Below are positions 16,890 through 25,538 of a DNA stretch of 64,000 nt, piece after piece (position 1 is the first letter of the stretch; every line of letters starts with the position of its first letter). A program made the position numbers and the translations under genes. Under the pieces are notes generated by a model. The model had not been told where the DNA came from. It saw only the letters and a list, made by a program, of their open reading frames with translations, and did not search any database. The stretch comes from Pseudolabrys sp. Its GTDB lineage: Bacteria; Pseudomonadota; Alphaproteobacteria; Rhizobiales; Xanthobacteraceae. Where the stretch lies: assembly GCA_030655215.1 (NCBI GenBank), contig JAURVZ010000086.1, positions 147,967 to 211,966 on the forward strand. The letters are read 5' to 3'.

Positions 16890-18002
16890 TCACTCCGCCG
16901 CGACCTGCTTGCCGATCGCATCATTGACGCGCGGCATCACCTGCTCCGCCAGCAAAGTCATCGACTTCTTGGCCAAAGCCGGATCGACGAAATCCATGCC
17001 GGCATAGACCAGTTCGCCGAAATCGCCAGTCTGCTCGCGCAGCGCCAGTACCTTGTCGACGACATTGTTCACCGTACCGTTGATGACGCAGTGGTCCATA
17101 ACGAAGTCGAGCGTGATCTCTTCGTCCGGCTGTTCCTTGTGGCTCTTGAACACATAGAGCCGGTTGCTGCGTTTCATCTTGGCCAGCATCTGTTCGAAAT
17201 AGAAGCGATACGGGCTGTTTGCATCCTCGCGGCCATAGGAGCGCGCGGTCGCTTCGTCATCGGCAACGAAGATGGTGCGGGCGATGCGCCAGTCATTGAT
17301 GTCGGCTTTTTCGCCGACCTCGGCCTTGCCCTTGGCGAAGTTGGTGAAATGCGACTTGAGATGGTTGGCGAGCAGGAAGTTTGCCGAGAGCGGATGGAAA
17401 TCGCGCTTGCCCATCAGCACGCAGCCCGGCGAGAATGGCGCCACCACGGTGCCGACGATTTCCGGCCGCGGCTTCTGGAACGGCTTGCCCATGATGCCGG
17501 TGCCGAGATTGTAGGTCGCGTTTTTGTTGATCGCGACCTTGAAGCGATTGTTGGGCAGGTCGATGTCGTAAGGCGGGTCGCGCGACCAGATCTCGAGAAT
17601 GACGTCGATCGACTCGGCGAACATCTTGTTGCGGTCTTCCTCCAGCAGGCCGAGCGCTTCGGCATCGGACGCGAGCGCACCGGGACTGATGCCGAAGATA
17701 AAACGGCCTTGCGCCAGATGGTCGAACATCGCCGCGTTCTGCGCCACCACCACCGGATGCATCTGCGACAGATTGGTTGTGCCGGTGGCGAGTTTGATAG
17801 TCGACGTTGAGTGGATCAGGGTCGCCAGGAACAGCATGCTGTTGGTGACGCGTTCGCAGGCATCGGTCAGATGCTCACCGACGAAGGCGTCGTAAAAGCC
17901 GAGCTTGTCGGCCAGAATGATCGCCTCGCGGTCCTCGCGCAATGTTTCCGACCAGTCCCGCGTCTGCGGATGCACCGGCATTGTGAAATAACCCAACCGC
18001 AT
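16890..18002 (-). CDS. Luciferase-like (LLM) flavin-dependent monooxygenase
   Basis: Bacterial-luciferase-family oxidoreductase of 370 residues: (alpha/beta)8 barrel using reduced FMN. ATG 18002 gives the family-typical start MRLGYFTMPVHPQTRDW; the longer open frame lacks support. Recognisable segments are ...ADKLGFYDAFVGEHLTD..., IKLATGTTNLSQMHPVVVAQNAAMFDHL and GRFIFGISPGALASDAEALG. Members oxidise diverse organic substrates, often in monoterpene, alkanesulfonate or F420-type reactions. It is convergent with the MhpA-like hydroxylase and may belong to the same catabolic region. Substrate unknown. Confidence 0.88.
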   Translation of the reverse strand: MRLGYFTMPVHPQTRDWSETLREDREAIILADKLGFYDAFVGEHLTDACERVTNSMLFLATLIHSTSTIKLATGTTNLSQMHPVVVAQNAAMFDHLAQGRFIFGISPGALASDAEALGLLEEDRNKMFAESIDVILEIWSRDPPYDIDLPNNRFKVAINKNATYNLGTGIMGKPFQKPRPEIVGTVVAPFSPGCVLMGKRDFHPLSANFLLANHLKSHFTNFAKGKAEVGEKADINDWRIARTIFVADDEATARSYGREDANSPYRFYFEQMLAKMKRSNRLYVFKSHKEQPDEEITLDFVMDHCVINGTVNNVVDKVLALREQTGDFGELVYAGMDFVDPALAKKSMTLLAEQVMPRVNDAIGKQVAAE

Positions 18003-18133
18003 CGTCGTCTCCGTGTCTGCTCTTGTGGATTGACCGTATCGCGTTGTGCGCAAAGGTCAATTTTGATGGGACGAAAGCTGGATCCTCAGCCTAGATTGGC
18101 CGCGCCTGCCACCGATTCGGGACGGAGTTCGCC

Positions 18134-18775
18134 ATGCGCTGGTTCCATGCTCTGATGCCGAAGGAAGAAAAATTCTTCGAGTTGTTCGCGCGCCATTCGA
18201 TTGCCGTTCTGGCGGGCGCCGAGGCGCTGCGGGCCATGCTCGAAGGCGGCGACGCGATCGCCAGGAACTACCAGACAGTCATGGACCGCGAGCAGGACGC
18301 CGATGACGTCACCCGCGAAGTGCTAATCGCGGTGCGCCGCACCTTCATCACGCCGTTCGACCGCGGCAATATCCGCGACCTCATCAGCTCGATGGATAAC
18401 ACAATCGACCAGATGCAGAAGACGGCCAAGGGCATCAAGCTGTTCGAGGTGGTCGAGTTCACGCCGCAGATGAAGCATATGGCCGACATCATCGTGAAAT
18501 GCGCGCAACTCCAGCAGGAGGCTGTGCCGCTTCTGAAGAAAATCAGTTCGGAAGCCGTGCACATCAGCGATCTGACGGCACAGATTTCCTCGCTCGAAGG
18601 CCGCGCTGACGAATTGCACGATGTCGGCCTGCAAGCCTTGTACAAGGCGACCGGCAATGCCGATCCGATGGCTTTCATTGTCGGCAATGAAATCTACGAT
18701 CATCTCGAAAAGGTCGTCGACCGCTTCGATGACGTCGCCAATGTCATGCACGGCATTGTCATTGAGCATGTTTAA
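18134..18775 (+). CDS. DUF47 / PhoU-like Pit accessory protein
   Basis: All-helical cytoplasmic protein of 213 residues (DUF47, PhoU-related). Visible features are the N-terminal FFELFARHSIAVLAGAEALRAML, acidic EQDADDVTREV, and the family-typical TPFDRGNIRDLISSMDNTIDQMQ (residues about 76-98). These proteins are found next to Pit permeases and are thought to control phosphate uptake. Here the permease gene follows after 25 bases on the same strand, so the two are one operon. Confidence 0.92.
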   Translation: MRWFHALMPKEEKFFELFARHSIAVLAGAEALRAMLEGGDAIARNYQTVMDREQDADDVTREVLIAVRRTFITPFDRGNIRDLISSMDNTIDQMQKTAKGIKLFEVVEFTPQMKHMADIIVKCAQLQQEAVPLLKKISSEAVHISDLTAQISSLEGRADELHDVGLQALYKATGNADPMAFIVGNEIYDHLEKVVDRFDDVANVMHGIVIEHV

Positions 18776-18800
18776 AGTTTGACGCCCGGAGCCTGATCCC

Positions 18801-19805
18801 ATGGACGTCGCTTTGTCATTTCCGTTGCTGTTCGGGCTGATCGCAATCGCGTTGGTGTTCGACTTTCTCAACGGATTGCACGACGCCGCCAATTCGATTG
18901 CGACCATCGTCTCGACGCGCGTGCTTTCGCCGCAATATGCCGTCGCCTGGGCGGCGTTCTTCAACTTCATCGCCTTCCTGTTCTTCGGCCTGCATGTCGC
19001 CAACACGCTCGGCACCGGCATCATCGCCGCAACGATTGTCGATCCGCAGGTTGTCTTCGGCGCGCTGATGGGCGCGATCTGGTGGAACCTGATCACCTGG
19101 GGGCTTGGCATTCCGTCGAGCAGTTCGCACGCGCTGGTCGGCGGCCTGATTGGTGCCGGCCTGGCCAAGGCCGGTACGGCGGCCATCGTCTGGAAAGGCT
19201 TGCTGCCGACGACGCTGGCGATCGTTGCGTCGCCTTTGATCGGCTTCCTGCTCGCTCTGCTGCTGGTGCTGATCCTGTCCTGGGTGTTGATCCGCCGCAC
19301 GCCGTTCGCCGTCGATAACAAATTCCGCTATTTGCAGTTCGTCTCGGCGTCAATGTATTCGCTCGGCCATGGCGGCAATGATGCGCAGAAGACGATGGGC
19401 ATCATCGCGGTGCTGTTGTTCTCGCAAGGCCATCTCGGCAGCGAATTCTACGTGCCGTTCTGGGTGGTAATCACCTGCCAGGCCTGCATGGCGCTCGGCA
19501 CGTTGATGGGCGGCTGGCGCATTGTGAAGACGATGGGCTCGAAGATCACGCGGTTAACGCCGATGCAGGGCTTCTGCGCCGAGACTGGCGGCGCCATTAC
19601 ATTGTTCGGCGCGACCTATCTCGGCATTCCGGTGTCGACGACGCATACGATCACCGGCGCGATCATCGGCGTCGGCGCGGCGAAGCGGATGTCCGCAGTG
19701 CGCTGGGGCGTGGCCAACAATATCGTCATCGCCTGGATCGTGACGATCCCGGCGTCAGCGGCTATCGCCGCCGCGTCTTACTGGCTGGTGGGATTGCTCC
19801 GCTAG
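18801..19805 (+). CDS. pit: Low-affinity inorganic phosphate transporter, Pit family
   Basis: Inner-membrane permease of 334 residues with about ten hydrophobic segments. Both Pit signature repeats are present: [23 protein letters not shown] at residues 15-37 and the second-half [20 protein letters not shown] near residue 190. [22 protein letters not shown] near residue 275 is also conserved. It takes up phosphate (with divalent metal) driven by the proton gradient. Encoded just after its DUF47 partner. Its stop overlaps the end of the convergent chemoreceptor-like gene by four bases. Confidence 0.94.
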   Translation: MDVALSFPLLFGLIAIALVFDFLNGLHDAANSIATIVSTRVLSPQYAVAWAAFFNFIAFLFFGLHVANTLGTGIIAATIVDPQVVFGALMGAIWWNLITWGLGIPSSSSHALVGGLIGAGLAKAGTAAIVWKGLLPTTLAIVASPLIGFLLALLLVLILSWVLIRRTPFAVDNKFRYLQFVSASMYSLGHGGNDAQKTMGIIAVLLFSQGHLGSEFYVPFWVVITCQACMALGTLMGGWRIVKTMGSKITRLTPMQGFCAETGGAITLFGATYLGIPVSTTHTITGAIIGVGAAKRMSAVRWGVANNIVIAWIVTIPASAAIAAASYWLVGLLR

Positions 19806-21250
19806 GCCGCAACGCGGGAGAGGAAGCCTTCGACCTCGCCGCGCAATTCGGCGGCTGCCGCTTCGACCGCTTGAGCCGCGGACAATACGCTCTCCGCCGA
19901 GCGCGCCGTTTCGGTCGCGGCGCCGGCCACTTCACCAAGCCCGGACACGACCAGCCGCGTACCGCCGGCGGCGCCGGCAACATTTTGCGAAATTTCGGAT
20001 GTCGCCGCGCTCTGCTGCTCAACCGCCGCCGACACGGCACTGGCGCATTCGTCGATCTCCTGCATGCGGCCGGAGATGCGGCCGATGGCGCCGACCGCGC
20101 CTGTGGTCGCCGTCTGCACCGCGGTGATCAATGTGGCGATGTCCTCGGTCGCCTTGGCGGTCTGCACCGCCAGCGATTTCACCTCGGACGCCACAACAGC
20201 AAAGCCCTTGCCGCTGTTGCCTGCGCGCGCCGCCTCAATCGTCGCGTTAAGCGCCAGCAAATTTGTTTGCCCGGCAATGTCGCGGATGAGCTTGATGACA
20301 TCGCCGATCTTTCTCGCCGCCAGCGACAAGGCATCGATCTGCGTGTTGGTGCCCTGCGCTTCGATCACAGCAACCCGGACGATGTCGGTGGTCTTTGACA
20401 ACTGGCGGCCGATCTCGCCGATCGAGCGGGCCAATTCGTCGGCCGACACCGCAGCGGTCTCAACATTGGCGCAGGCCTCATTGGAGGCCGACACCGCGCC
20501 ATCGGCGCTTGTCGAACTGCGCTCGGACGTCGCCAGCAATGTTGTGGCGGTGGCGCGCATGGCGGTGACGCCGGCGCTGGCGGCATGCAGGTGCTCTTCG
20601 ACGCGGCGGCGGAAGGCGGCAATGGCTTCTTCAATCATGGTGCGGCGCGTCTGCTGCTTCTGGATCGCCTCGCGTTCAAGCGAAGCATTGCGCCGTTCGG
20701 TGATGTCGTCGTGGCTGCCGAGCCAGCCGCCGCCCGGCAGGCCGCGGTTCTGGATCATCAGCGTTCGTCCATCGGTGGTTTGCACCTCACCGCTGGTGAA
20801 TTTGCCTTGCTTCATGTCGGCGATGAGTTGCCGCCGGAATTCGGTGGGATCGGCGAGGAACGTATGATTGGCCGCGCGATAAGCGAGGATGTCAATCAGC
20901 GGCGTGCCGGGTGTCGAGATGGCTTCCGGCAGCTTGTAGATCTCGCGATAGCGATCGTTGCAGAACAACAGCTTCTCATTGCCGCTGAACATGCACAGGC
21001 CCTGCGCCATATTGTCCAGGCCAAGCAGGATGCGCTTGTTCTTCAGGTAGGTGCGGCGAATGAGCAGGCTTGCGGCAATCGCCATGCCGACCATGCCAAA
21101 CACCGTTGCAGCGGCAGCTGTCGTCGCGAACGAAACGTCAGGCGCCATTGCCGAAAAAAGCGCGAGGCTCACGGCAAAGCCGGCGCTGCCAAGGAAAGCG
21201 ACCAGCGGCCAGTCGCGCGCCGTCGTCGGTGCTGATGTCGTTTCCGCCAT
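19802..21250 (-). CDS. PAS-domain methyl-accepting chemotaxis-like signal protein
   Basis: Protein of 482 residues. Two hydrophobic segments at about 16-36 and 41-65 form a hairpin without a sizeable periplasmic domain. They are followed by a PAS domain (residues about 75-190: [28 protein letters not shown], ending [10 protein letters not shown]) and a cytoplasmic MCP signalling coiled coil. The coiled coil has the hairpin tip [21 protein letters not shown], with [15 protein letters not shown] after it. Such proteins sense an internal or membrane-linked signal, for example redox state, and pass it to CheA/CheW. No che genes are in the window, so partners are elsewhere. Convergent with pit, overlapping four bases. 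Confidence 0.9.
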   Translation of the reverse strand: MAETTSAPTTARDWPLVAFLGSAGFAVSLALFSAMAPDVSFATTAAAATVFGMVGMAIAASLLIRRTYLKNKRILLGLDNMAQGLCMFSGNEKLLFCNDRYREIYKLPEAISTPGTPLIDILAYRAANHTFLADPTEFRRQLIADMKQGKFTSGEVQTTDGRTLMIQNRGLPGGGWLGSHDDITERRNASLEREAIQKQQTRRTMIEEAIAAFRRRVEEHLHAASAGVTAMRATATTLLATSERSSTSADGAVSASNEACANVETAAVSADELARSIGEIGRQLSKTTDIVRVAVIEAQGTNTQIDALSLAARKIGDVIKLIRDIAGQTNLLALNATIEAARAGNSGKGFAVVASEVKSLAVQTAKATEDIATLITAVQTATTGAVGAIGRISGRMQEIDECASAVSAAVEQQSAATSEISQNVAGAAGGTRLVVSGLGEVAGAATETARSAESVLSAAQAVEAAAAELRGEVEGFLSRVAA

Positions 21251-21434
21251 GTTTTTCTCTACCGCTTGAAACGACGGTATCGCTGCATGGTTTTTATGCA
21301 GTTAATTCCCGCGCTTAAATGGTTAACCCAAACTTAACGGCAAAGGCGTCAGATGCTGCCGCCACCGTTCGGCCACCAAGGTCCGGCCAGTGTCGTCACG
21401 CCTTGCATGTCGTCTTTCGATTCGGAGAGTTCCC

Positions 21435-21956
21435 ATGATTTCGCACCGCCTGTGCGCGCTGCTGTTTGCTGTTGCCGCGCTCGCCGGTTGCTCCGCGACA
21501 CCCGACACCTTCGTGCCGAAGGCCGAGCCGACGATGTACAAGAGCATGGCGCAACCGGGCGCGCAGCTCGACGATGCGGCGGCGGCGTCGATGATTTCCG
21601 GCTATCGCGGCAATAACGGTCTGCCGGCGGTGACGATCGATCCAGAATTGATGCGGCTGGCGCAGGCGCAGGCGGAAGTCATGGCCAAGCGTGACAAGCT
21701 CGATCATTCGGCCGGCAAGCCATTCATCGGGCGCTTGCGCGCGTCCGGCTATGACGCCAAGGGCGCGGCTGAGAACATCAGCGCCGGTTATCACACGCTG
21801 GCGGAAGCCTTCTCCGGCTGGCGCGATTCACCGCCGCACAAAGCCAATATGTTGCTCAAGGGCGCAACGCGCATCGGCATCGCGGCGGTCTATACGCCGA
21901 AGTCGAAGTACAAGGTGTATTGGGCGCTGATCATTGCCGAGCCGGACGTGAAGTAA
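21435..21956 (+). CDS. CAP-domain (SCP/PR-1 family) lipoprotein
   Basis: Exported protein of 173 residues. ATG 21435 follows GGAGAG and starts a lipoprotein signal ending in LAGC (Cys19). The CAP domain follows: RGNNGLPAVTIDPELMRLAQAQAEVMAKRDKLDHS, then AAENISAGYHTLAEAFSGWRDSPPHKANML, with the conserved His and Glu of the CAP cavity. Bacterial CAP proteins are secreted or surface proteins whose biochemical role is mostly undefined; some bind sterols or act on the cell wall. Single-gene unit; the next gene is convergent. Confidence 0.87.
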   Translation: MISHRLCALLFAVAALAGCSATPDTFVPKAEPTMYKSMAQPGAQLDDAAAASMISGYRGNNGLPAVTIDPELMRLAQAQAEVMAKRDKLDHSAGKPFIGRLRASGYDAKGAAENISAGYHTLAEAFSGWRDSPPHKANMLLKGATRIGIAAVYTPKSKYKVYWALIIAEPDVK

Positions 21957-21969
21957 GGGCACGAGCCTC

Positions 21970-22389
21970 TTACGTCATCCCCTTCAGCGCATCCTGCGGC
22001 GGCCATGGCCGGTCGGGCCGATAGAACATCGCCAGCTTCAAGCTCTCGGCGATACGCTCGGCCTTCACCTTGAATTCCGCCGCGATGGCCGGAGCAAACA
22101 TGTCGCGACAGGTTTCGTCGAACAGCGCCAGCCAGCGCTTGAACATATCCAGTTCGACGCCTTCGAGGCGCTTGTGCTTGGCAACGGGATTGCCCTTGTA
22201 GCGGCCGCTGGTCAGCATCACTGACGACCAGAAATTGCGCATGATTTGCAGATGCGGCTCCCAGTCGCCGGGAATGGCGTGGGCGAATATCGGCGCCAGC
22301 ACATCGTCCCTGCGGATCCGCGCATAGAATTCGTTGACCAGCCGCGTAATGGCTTCTTCCGAGAGCTGTTCGATGACCGGCGACTGCAT
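21970..22389 (-). CDS. Group III truncated haemoglobin
   Basis: Globin-fold protein of 139 residues, typical of trHb group III. ITRLVNEFYARIRRDDVLAPIF and WEPHLQIMRNFWSSVMLTSGRYKGNPVAKHKRL contain the distal-pocket Trp/Tyr region and the proximal His in AKHKRL (near residue 72). It binds haem and probably oxygen or nitric oxide, with suggested roles in NO detoxification or redox chemistry. It is separated by 11 bases from the upstream DUF1345 gene, so the two may be co-transcribed. Confidence 0.9.
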   Translation of the reverse strand: MQSPVIEQLSEEAITRLVNEFYARIRRDDVLAPIFAHAIPGDWEPHLQIMRNFWSSVMLTSGRYKGNPVAKHKRLEGVELDMFKRWLALFDETCRDMFAPAIAAEFKVKAERIAESLKLAMFYRPDRPWPPQDALKGMT

Positions 22390-22400
22390 GGCGTTTCCGC

Positions 22401-23093
22401 TCAGATCAGGTTCGACAGCATGTTCACGGTCAGCGCCAGCACTGTCAGATTGAAGAAGAACGACAGCACGCCGTGCACCGCGGCCATGCGTCGCTGAACC
22501 TTGCTGCAGATGTTCACGTCGGAAGTCTGCGACGTCATGCCGATGACCAGCGAGAAATACAGGAAGTCGCGATAGTCCGGCTGCTTGTCGTGCGGGAATT
22601 CCAGCCCGCCAATAACGCCGTCATGGCCGTGGCTGTAATGCTCGTGCGCATAGTGGAAGGTGAAGATCGTGTGCACGAAGGTCCAAGACAACAGGATAGT
22701 CGAGACCGCGAGCACGACATGCGCCGGCACGCCGCCCGGCAACACACCGCCATCACCGGATTTGATGCCGCCAAGCGCGAAGGCAATGGCGACGAGGCTG
22801 GCGGCGGTCGAAGCGATCGACAGCAGCAAGATAAATCCGGCGCCTTCGTCTTCTTCCGCCGCTCGCTCGCGGATATGCGCGACTTCAGCGTGCCACATCA
22901 TCGAATAGGTCCAGATCAGATAGATGATGAGAGCCGCGTCCCAGCCGATGAGGATGCAGGCCGGAGTCTTGAAGCTGGCCGGCAGCAGCAGACTGACGAC
23001 GATGCCGATGACCGCGGCGATCAGCAGCTTGTTGTGCAACTGGACGAAACGTACCGGCGCGGCGCGGCTGGTCTTCGGTTTCTTGCGGGCCAT
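22401..23093 (-). CDS. DUF1345 integral membrane protein
   Basis: Protein of 230 residues with about five hydrophobic segments (near 22-40, 47-66, 88-108, 128-148 and 210-228). The family signature lies around WTFVHTIFTFHYAHEHY, DYRDFLYFSLVIGMTSQTSDV and RRMAAVHGVLSFFFNLTVLALTVN. Its arrangement recalls a half ion-channel module. Function is unknown. It is followed on the same strand by the truncated haemoglobin gene and preceded by the polyprenyl synthase gene with only five bases between them. Confidence 0.82.
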   Translation of the reverse strand: MARKKPKTSRAAPVRFVQLHNKLLIAAVIGIVVSLLLPASFKTPACILIGWDAALIIYLIWTYSMMWHAEVAHIRERAAEEDEGAGFILLLSIASTAASLVAIAFALGGIKSGDGGVLPGGVPAHVVLAVSTILLSWTFVHTIFTFHYAHEHYSHGHDGVIGGLEFPHDKQPDYRDFLYFSLVIGMTSQTSDVNICSKVQRRMAAVHGVLSFFFNLTVLALTVNMLSNLI

Positions 23094-23098
23094 GATGT

Positions 23099-24016
23099 TC
23101 AGCTTTGCCGTTGTGCGATGAAGCGCGCCGCGTCGCGCAATGTATCGGCCTTTGCCGCGAACGGCGCCAGCGCGGCGTCGGCTTCCGCAATCAATTTATC
23201 GAGCTTGGCGCGCGCCCCGGCGATGCCGAGGATGCCGACCAACGTGCCTTTGCCCGCAGCGGCGTCTTTGCCGGCGGCCTTGCCAAGCGTGGCGCTGTCG
23301 CCCTCAACGTCGAGCAGGTCGTCGGCAATCTGGAACGCCTGACCGATAGCCGCGCCATAACGCGCGATGCTTGCGCGCGCTTGCGCATCGCCCTCGCCAA
23401 GCAGTGCGCCGGCATCGCAGGCGAAACGGATCAGCGCACCGGTTTTCATGGCCTGCAGCGTGGTGATCTCGTTCTCGGTGAGTGCACGTTTGGCCGCGAA
23501 GCGGCCTTCGGCGGCGAGATCGAGCATTTGCCCGCCGGCCATTCCGCCGACGCCGGCCGCGCGGGCCAGCCCGCGCACCAGCGCGATACGCACTTTGGCG
23601 TCGGCGTGAACCTCTTCGCGCGCCATCACATCGAAGGCCAGGGTCAGCAAGGCATCGCCGGCAAGAATGGCGGTCGCTTGGTCGAAAGCCTTGTGCACGG
23701 TCGGTCGTCCGCGCCGCAAATCGTCATTGTCCATAGCCGGCAGGTCGTCATGCACCAGCGAATAACAATGCAGCAGTTCGAGCGCGCCGCCGGCGAGCAA
23801 GGCGCCGTCCCGCGTCGCGCCGAACAAGGCCGCGGTCTCGACGACCAGAAACGGCCGCAGCCTCTTGCCGCCGCCGAGCGCGCCGCTGCGCATGGCCTCG
23901 AGCAGACGCTGCGGCCGCACCGTCTCGCCGGGCAGCGTCGCGCTGCCGAGCAGGCGCGCGAGGAGTGCTTCGGTCTCGGCGGCAGTGGCGGTCAGGCGGC
24001 TGGTGAAGTCACTCAT
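23099..24016 (-). CDS. ispA: Short-chain polyprenyl diphosphate synthase (farnesyl diphosphate synthase-like)
   Basis: Trans-isoprenyl synthase of 305 residues, condensing IPP with allylic diphosphates to FPP or GGPP for quinones, undecaprenyl carrier and hopanoids. Start ATG 24016 gives MSDFTSRL. First aspartate-rich motif DDLPAMDND at residues 90-98, GGKRLRPFLV near residue 50, and second motif QIADDLLD near residue 230. An insertion of Gly, Ala and Lys (GKAAGKDAAAGKGTLVG) just after it is a usual feature of bacterial FPP synthases. Chain length (FPP or GGPP) is not certain. Confidence 0.9.
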   Translation of the reverse strand: MSDFTSRLTATAAETEALLARLLGSATLPGETVRPQRLLEAMRSGALGGGKRLRPFLVVETAALFGATRDGALLAGGALELLHCYSLVHDDLPAMDNDDLRRGRPTVHKAFDQATAILAGDALLTLAFDVMAREEVHADAKVRIALVRGLARAAGVGGMAGGQMLDLAAEGRFAAKRALTENEITTLQAMKTGALIRFACDAGALLGEGDAQARASIARYGAAIGQAFQIADDLLDVEGDSATLGKAAGKDAAAGKGTLVGILGIAGARAKLDKLIAEADAALAPFAAKADTLRDAARFIAQRQS

Positions 24017-24083
24017 GCGGCATATTTGCCCCAGCGCGGTCATTGCCGCAAATGTCGCAGCAATGCGCTAAGGTCCATCCGTG

Positions 24084-24800
24084 ATGTATCGCCCCGATTT
24101 CTCTCCGCTCCGGCGGTCCAGCCTGGCGCGGCCCTTGCGGCTCGCTTTTTACGCCGTTCTGGCGCTGCTGCTGCTGCCTTATCTGCTGACCCTGCTTTAC
24201 ACGGTGGTGAACCCGGTCTCGACCTTGATGGTCTGGAGGACCGTCACCGGCCAGCGGGTCGAGCGGCAATGGGTGCCCCTCAACCGCATATCCCCGGCTT
24301 TGCCGCTAACCGTGGTGATTTCCGAGGATGGCCGCTTCTGCACCCATGCCGGCGTCGATTTCACCGAACTCAACAATGCCATCGAGGATGCCGAGGGGCT
24401 GGAGGATATGCGCGGCGGCTCGACCATCACCCAGCAGGTCGCCAAAAACCTCTTTCTCTGGGGTGGACGCAGCATCGTCCGCAAGGCGCTCGAGTTCCCG
24501 CTGGCGCTGTGGATCGATTTGGTGCTGTCCAAGCGGCGGATCATGGAAATCTACCTGAACATCGCCGAATGGGGCCCGGACGGCGAGTTCGGCGCCGAAG
24601 CGGGCGCCAGGCGGGCTTTCGGCCGCTCGGCCGATGGTTTAAGCCGCAACCAGGCGGCCTCGCTGGCCGCCATGCTGCCCAACCCGGTGACCCGGGACGC
24701 CAGGCGCCCGGGGCCGGGTTTGCGGCGTCTGGCTGGGCTTTATGAAGGCCGGGCGGGCCGTTCACCGGAGGCGGCCAATTGTATCAAATCAGTCCGATAA
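24084..24800 (+). CDS. mtgA: Monofunctional biosynthetic peptidoglycan transglycosylase
   Basis: Inner-membrane GT51 glycosyltransferase of 238 residues polymerising lipid II glycan strands. One N-terminal anchor at about residues 20-43 ([20 protein letters not shown]). The GT51 motifs follow in order: catalytic [14 protein letters not shown] (near 80), [16 protein letters not shown] (near 111), [27 protein letters not shown] and [20 protein letters not shown]. An in-frame GTG one codon earlier (24081) is an equally possible start. No transpeptidase domain, so it is MtgA rather than a class A PBP. Confidence 0.93.
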   Translation: MYRPDFSPLRRSSLARPLRLAFYAVLALLLLPYLLTLLYTVVNPVSTLMVWRTVTGQRVERQWVPLNRISPALPLTVVISEDGRFCTHAGVDFTELNNAIEDAEGLEDMRGGSTITQQVAKNLFLWGGRSIVRKALEFPLALWIDLVLSKRRIMEIYLNIAEWGPDGEFGAEAGARRAFGRSADGLSRNQAASLAAMLPNPVTRDARRPGPGLRRLAGLYEGRAGRSPEAANCIKSVR

Positions 24801-24890
24801 AGGCTGGATTAGGCCCTAGCCTAAGCTGCATCCTTCCTCTATAAGCCCGCATTCAAACCGATATCCGCGCCTTTCCAGGAGTTTCTTCCA

Positions 24891-25076
24891 ATGGCTGTGC
24901 CGAAACGTAAAACCTCGCCGTCGCGCCGCGGCATGCGCCGCTCGGCCGATGCGCTCAAGCGGCCGACCTATGTCGAAGACAAGGATTCAGGCGAATTGCG
25001 CCGTCCGCACCACGTCGACCTGAAGACCGGCATGTATAATGGCCGTCAGGTTCTCAAGGCGAAGACCGAGGCGTAA
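24891..25076 (+). CDS. rpmF: 50S ribosomal protein L32
   Basis: Basic protein of 61 residues, [20 protein letters not shown] at the start, matching alphaproteobacterial L32 throughout ([22 protein letters not shown]). It lacks the zinc-binding cysteines of some L32 proteins (C-minus form). RBS AGGAG lies upstream at 24877-24881. Confidence 0.97.
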   Translation: MAVPKRKTSPSRRGMRRSADALKRPTYVEDKDSGELRRPHHVDLKTGMYNGRQVLKAKTEA

Positions 25077-25102
25077 GCCAAGTAGCTAGCGGCGGAAAAC
25101 TG

Positions 25103-25516
25103 ATGTTCATCCTTGGCTTTCCGCTGCTGCTGGTTCCCTTCGCGATCTACAATATCGTTGCCTTCCTGATGCCCGGCGTCAGCTGGACCGCGACCATTAC
25201 CAGCGTGCCGATGATGTCGGGCGGCGTCTGGACCATGTCGCTTGGCGACATGCTGCTCGTGCTGGCGATTTTCCTGCTGTTTGCCGAGATGATGAAGTCG
25301 ACCCGGATCGGCGTGCGCAGCGTCGTCGATCACGGCCTGTCGCTTCTGCTTTTCCTTGGCATGCTGGTCGAGTTCCTGCTGGTGCCGCAGGCCGCCACCT
25401 CAACCTATTTCCTGCTGCTGGTTGTCGGCCTCGTCGATGTGCTTGGCGGCTTCGCTGTGACGTTGCGCTCGTCGCAGCGCGACCTTACGGTCGAACACGC
25501 GCCGCACATTACCTGA
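25103..25516 (+). CDS. Small four-helix membrane protein, function unknown
   Basis: Hydrophobic protein of 137 residues with four predicted transmembrane segments (about 3-24, 46-64, 78-93 and 97-119). The short polar loop KSTRIGVRSVVDHG lies between segments two and three, and a charged C-terminal tail ends the protein. I do not recognise a named domain. It starts 26 bases after rpmF on the same strand and ends 22 bases before a gamma-glutamyltransferase-like gene. The ORF is well supported by codon usage and by its position. Confidence 0.7.
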   Translation: MFILGFPLLLVPFAIYNIVAFLMPGVSWTATITSVPMMSGGVWTMSLGDMLLVLAIFLLFAEMMKSTRIGVRSVVDHGLSLLLFLGMLVEFLLVPQAATSTYFLLLVVGLVDVLGGFAVTLRSSQRDLTVEHAPHIT

Positions 25517-25538
25517 TCCTCCGAACTCGGAATTCATC

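Noticed and set aside
23105..24745. Plus-strand frame of 546 codons across the polyprenyl synthase and mtgA
   Set aside because: It is antisense to ispA and out of frame with mtgA, both of which have full sets of family motifs.
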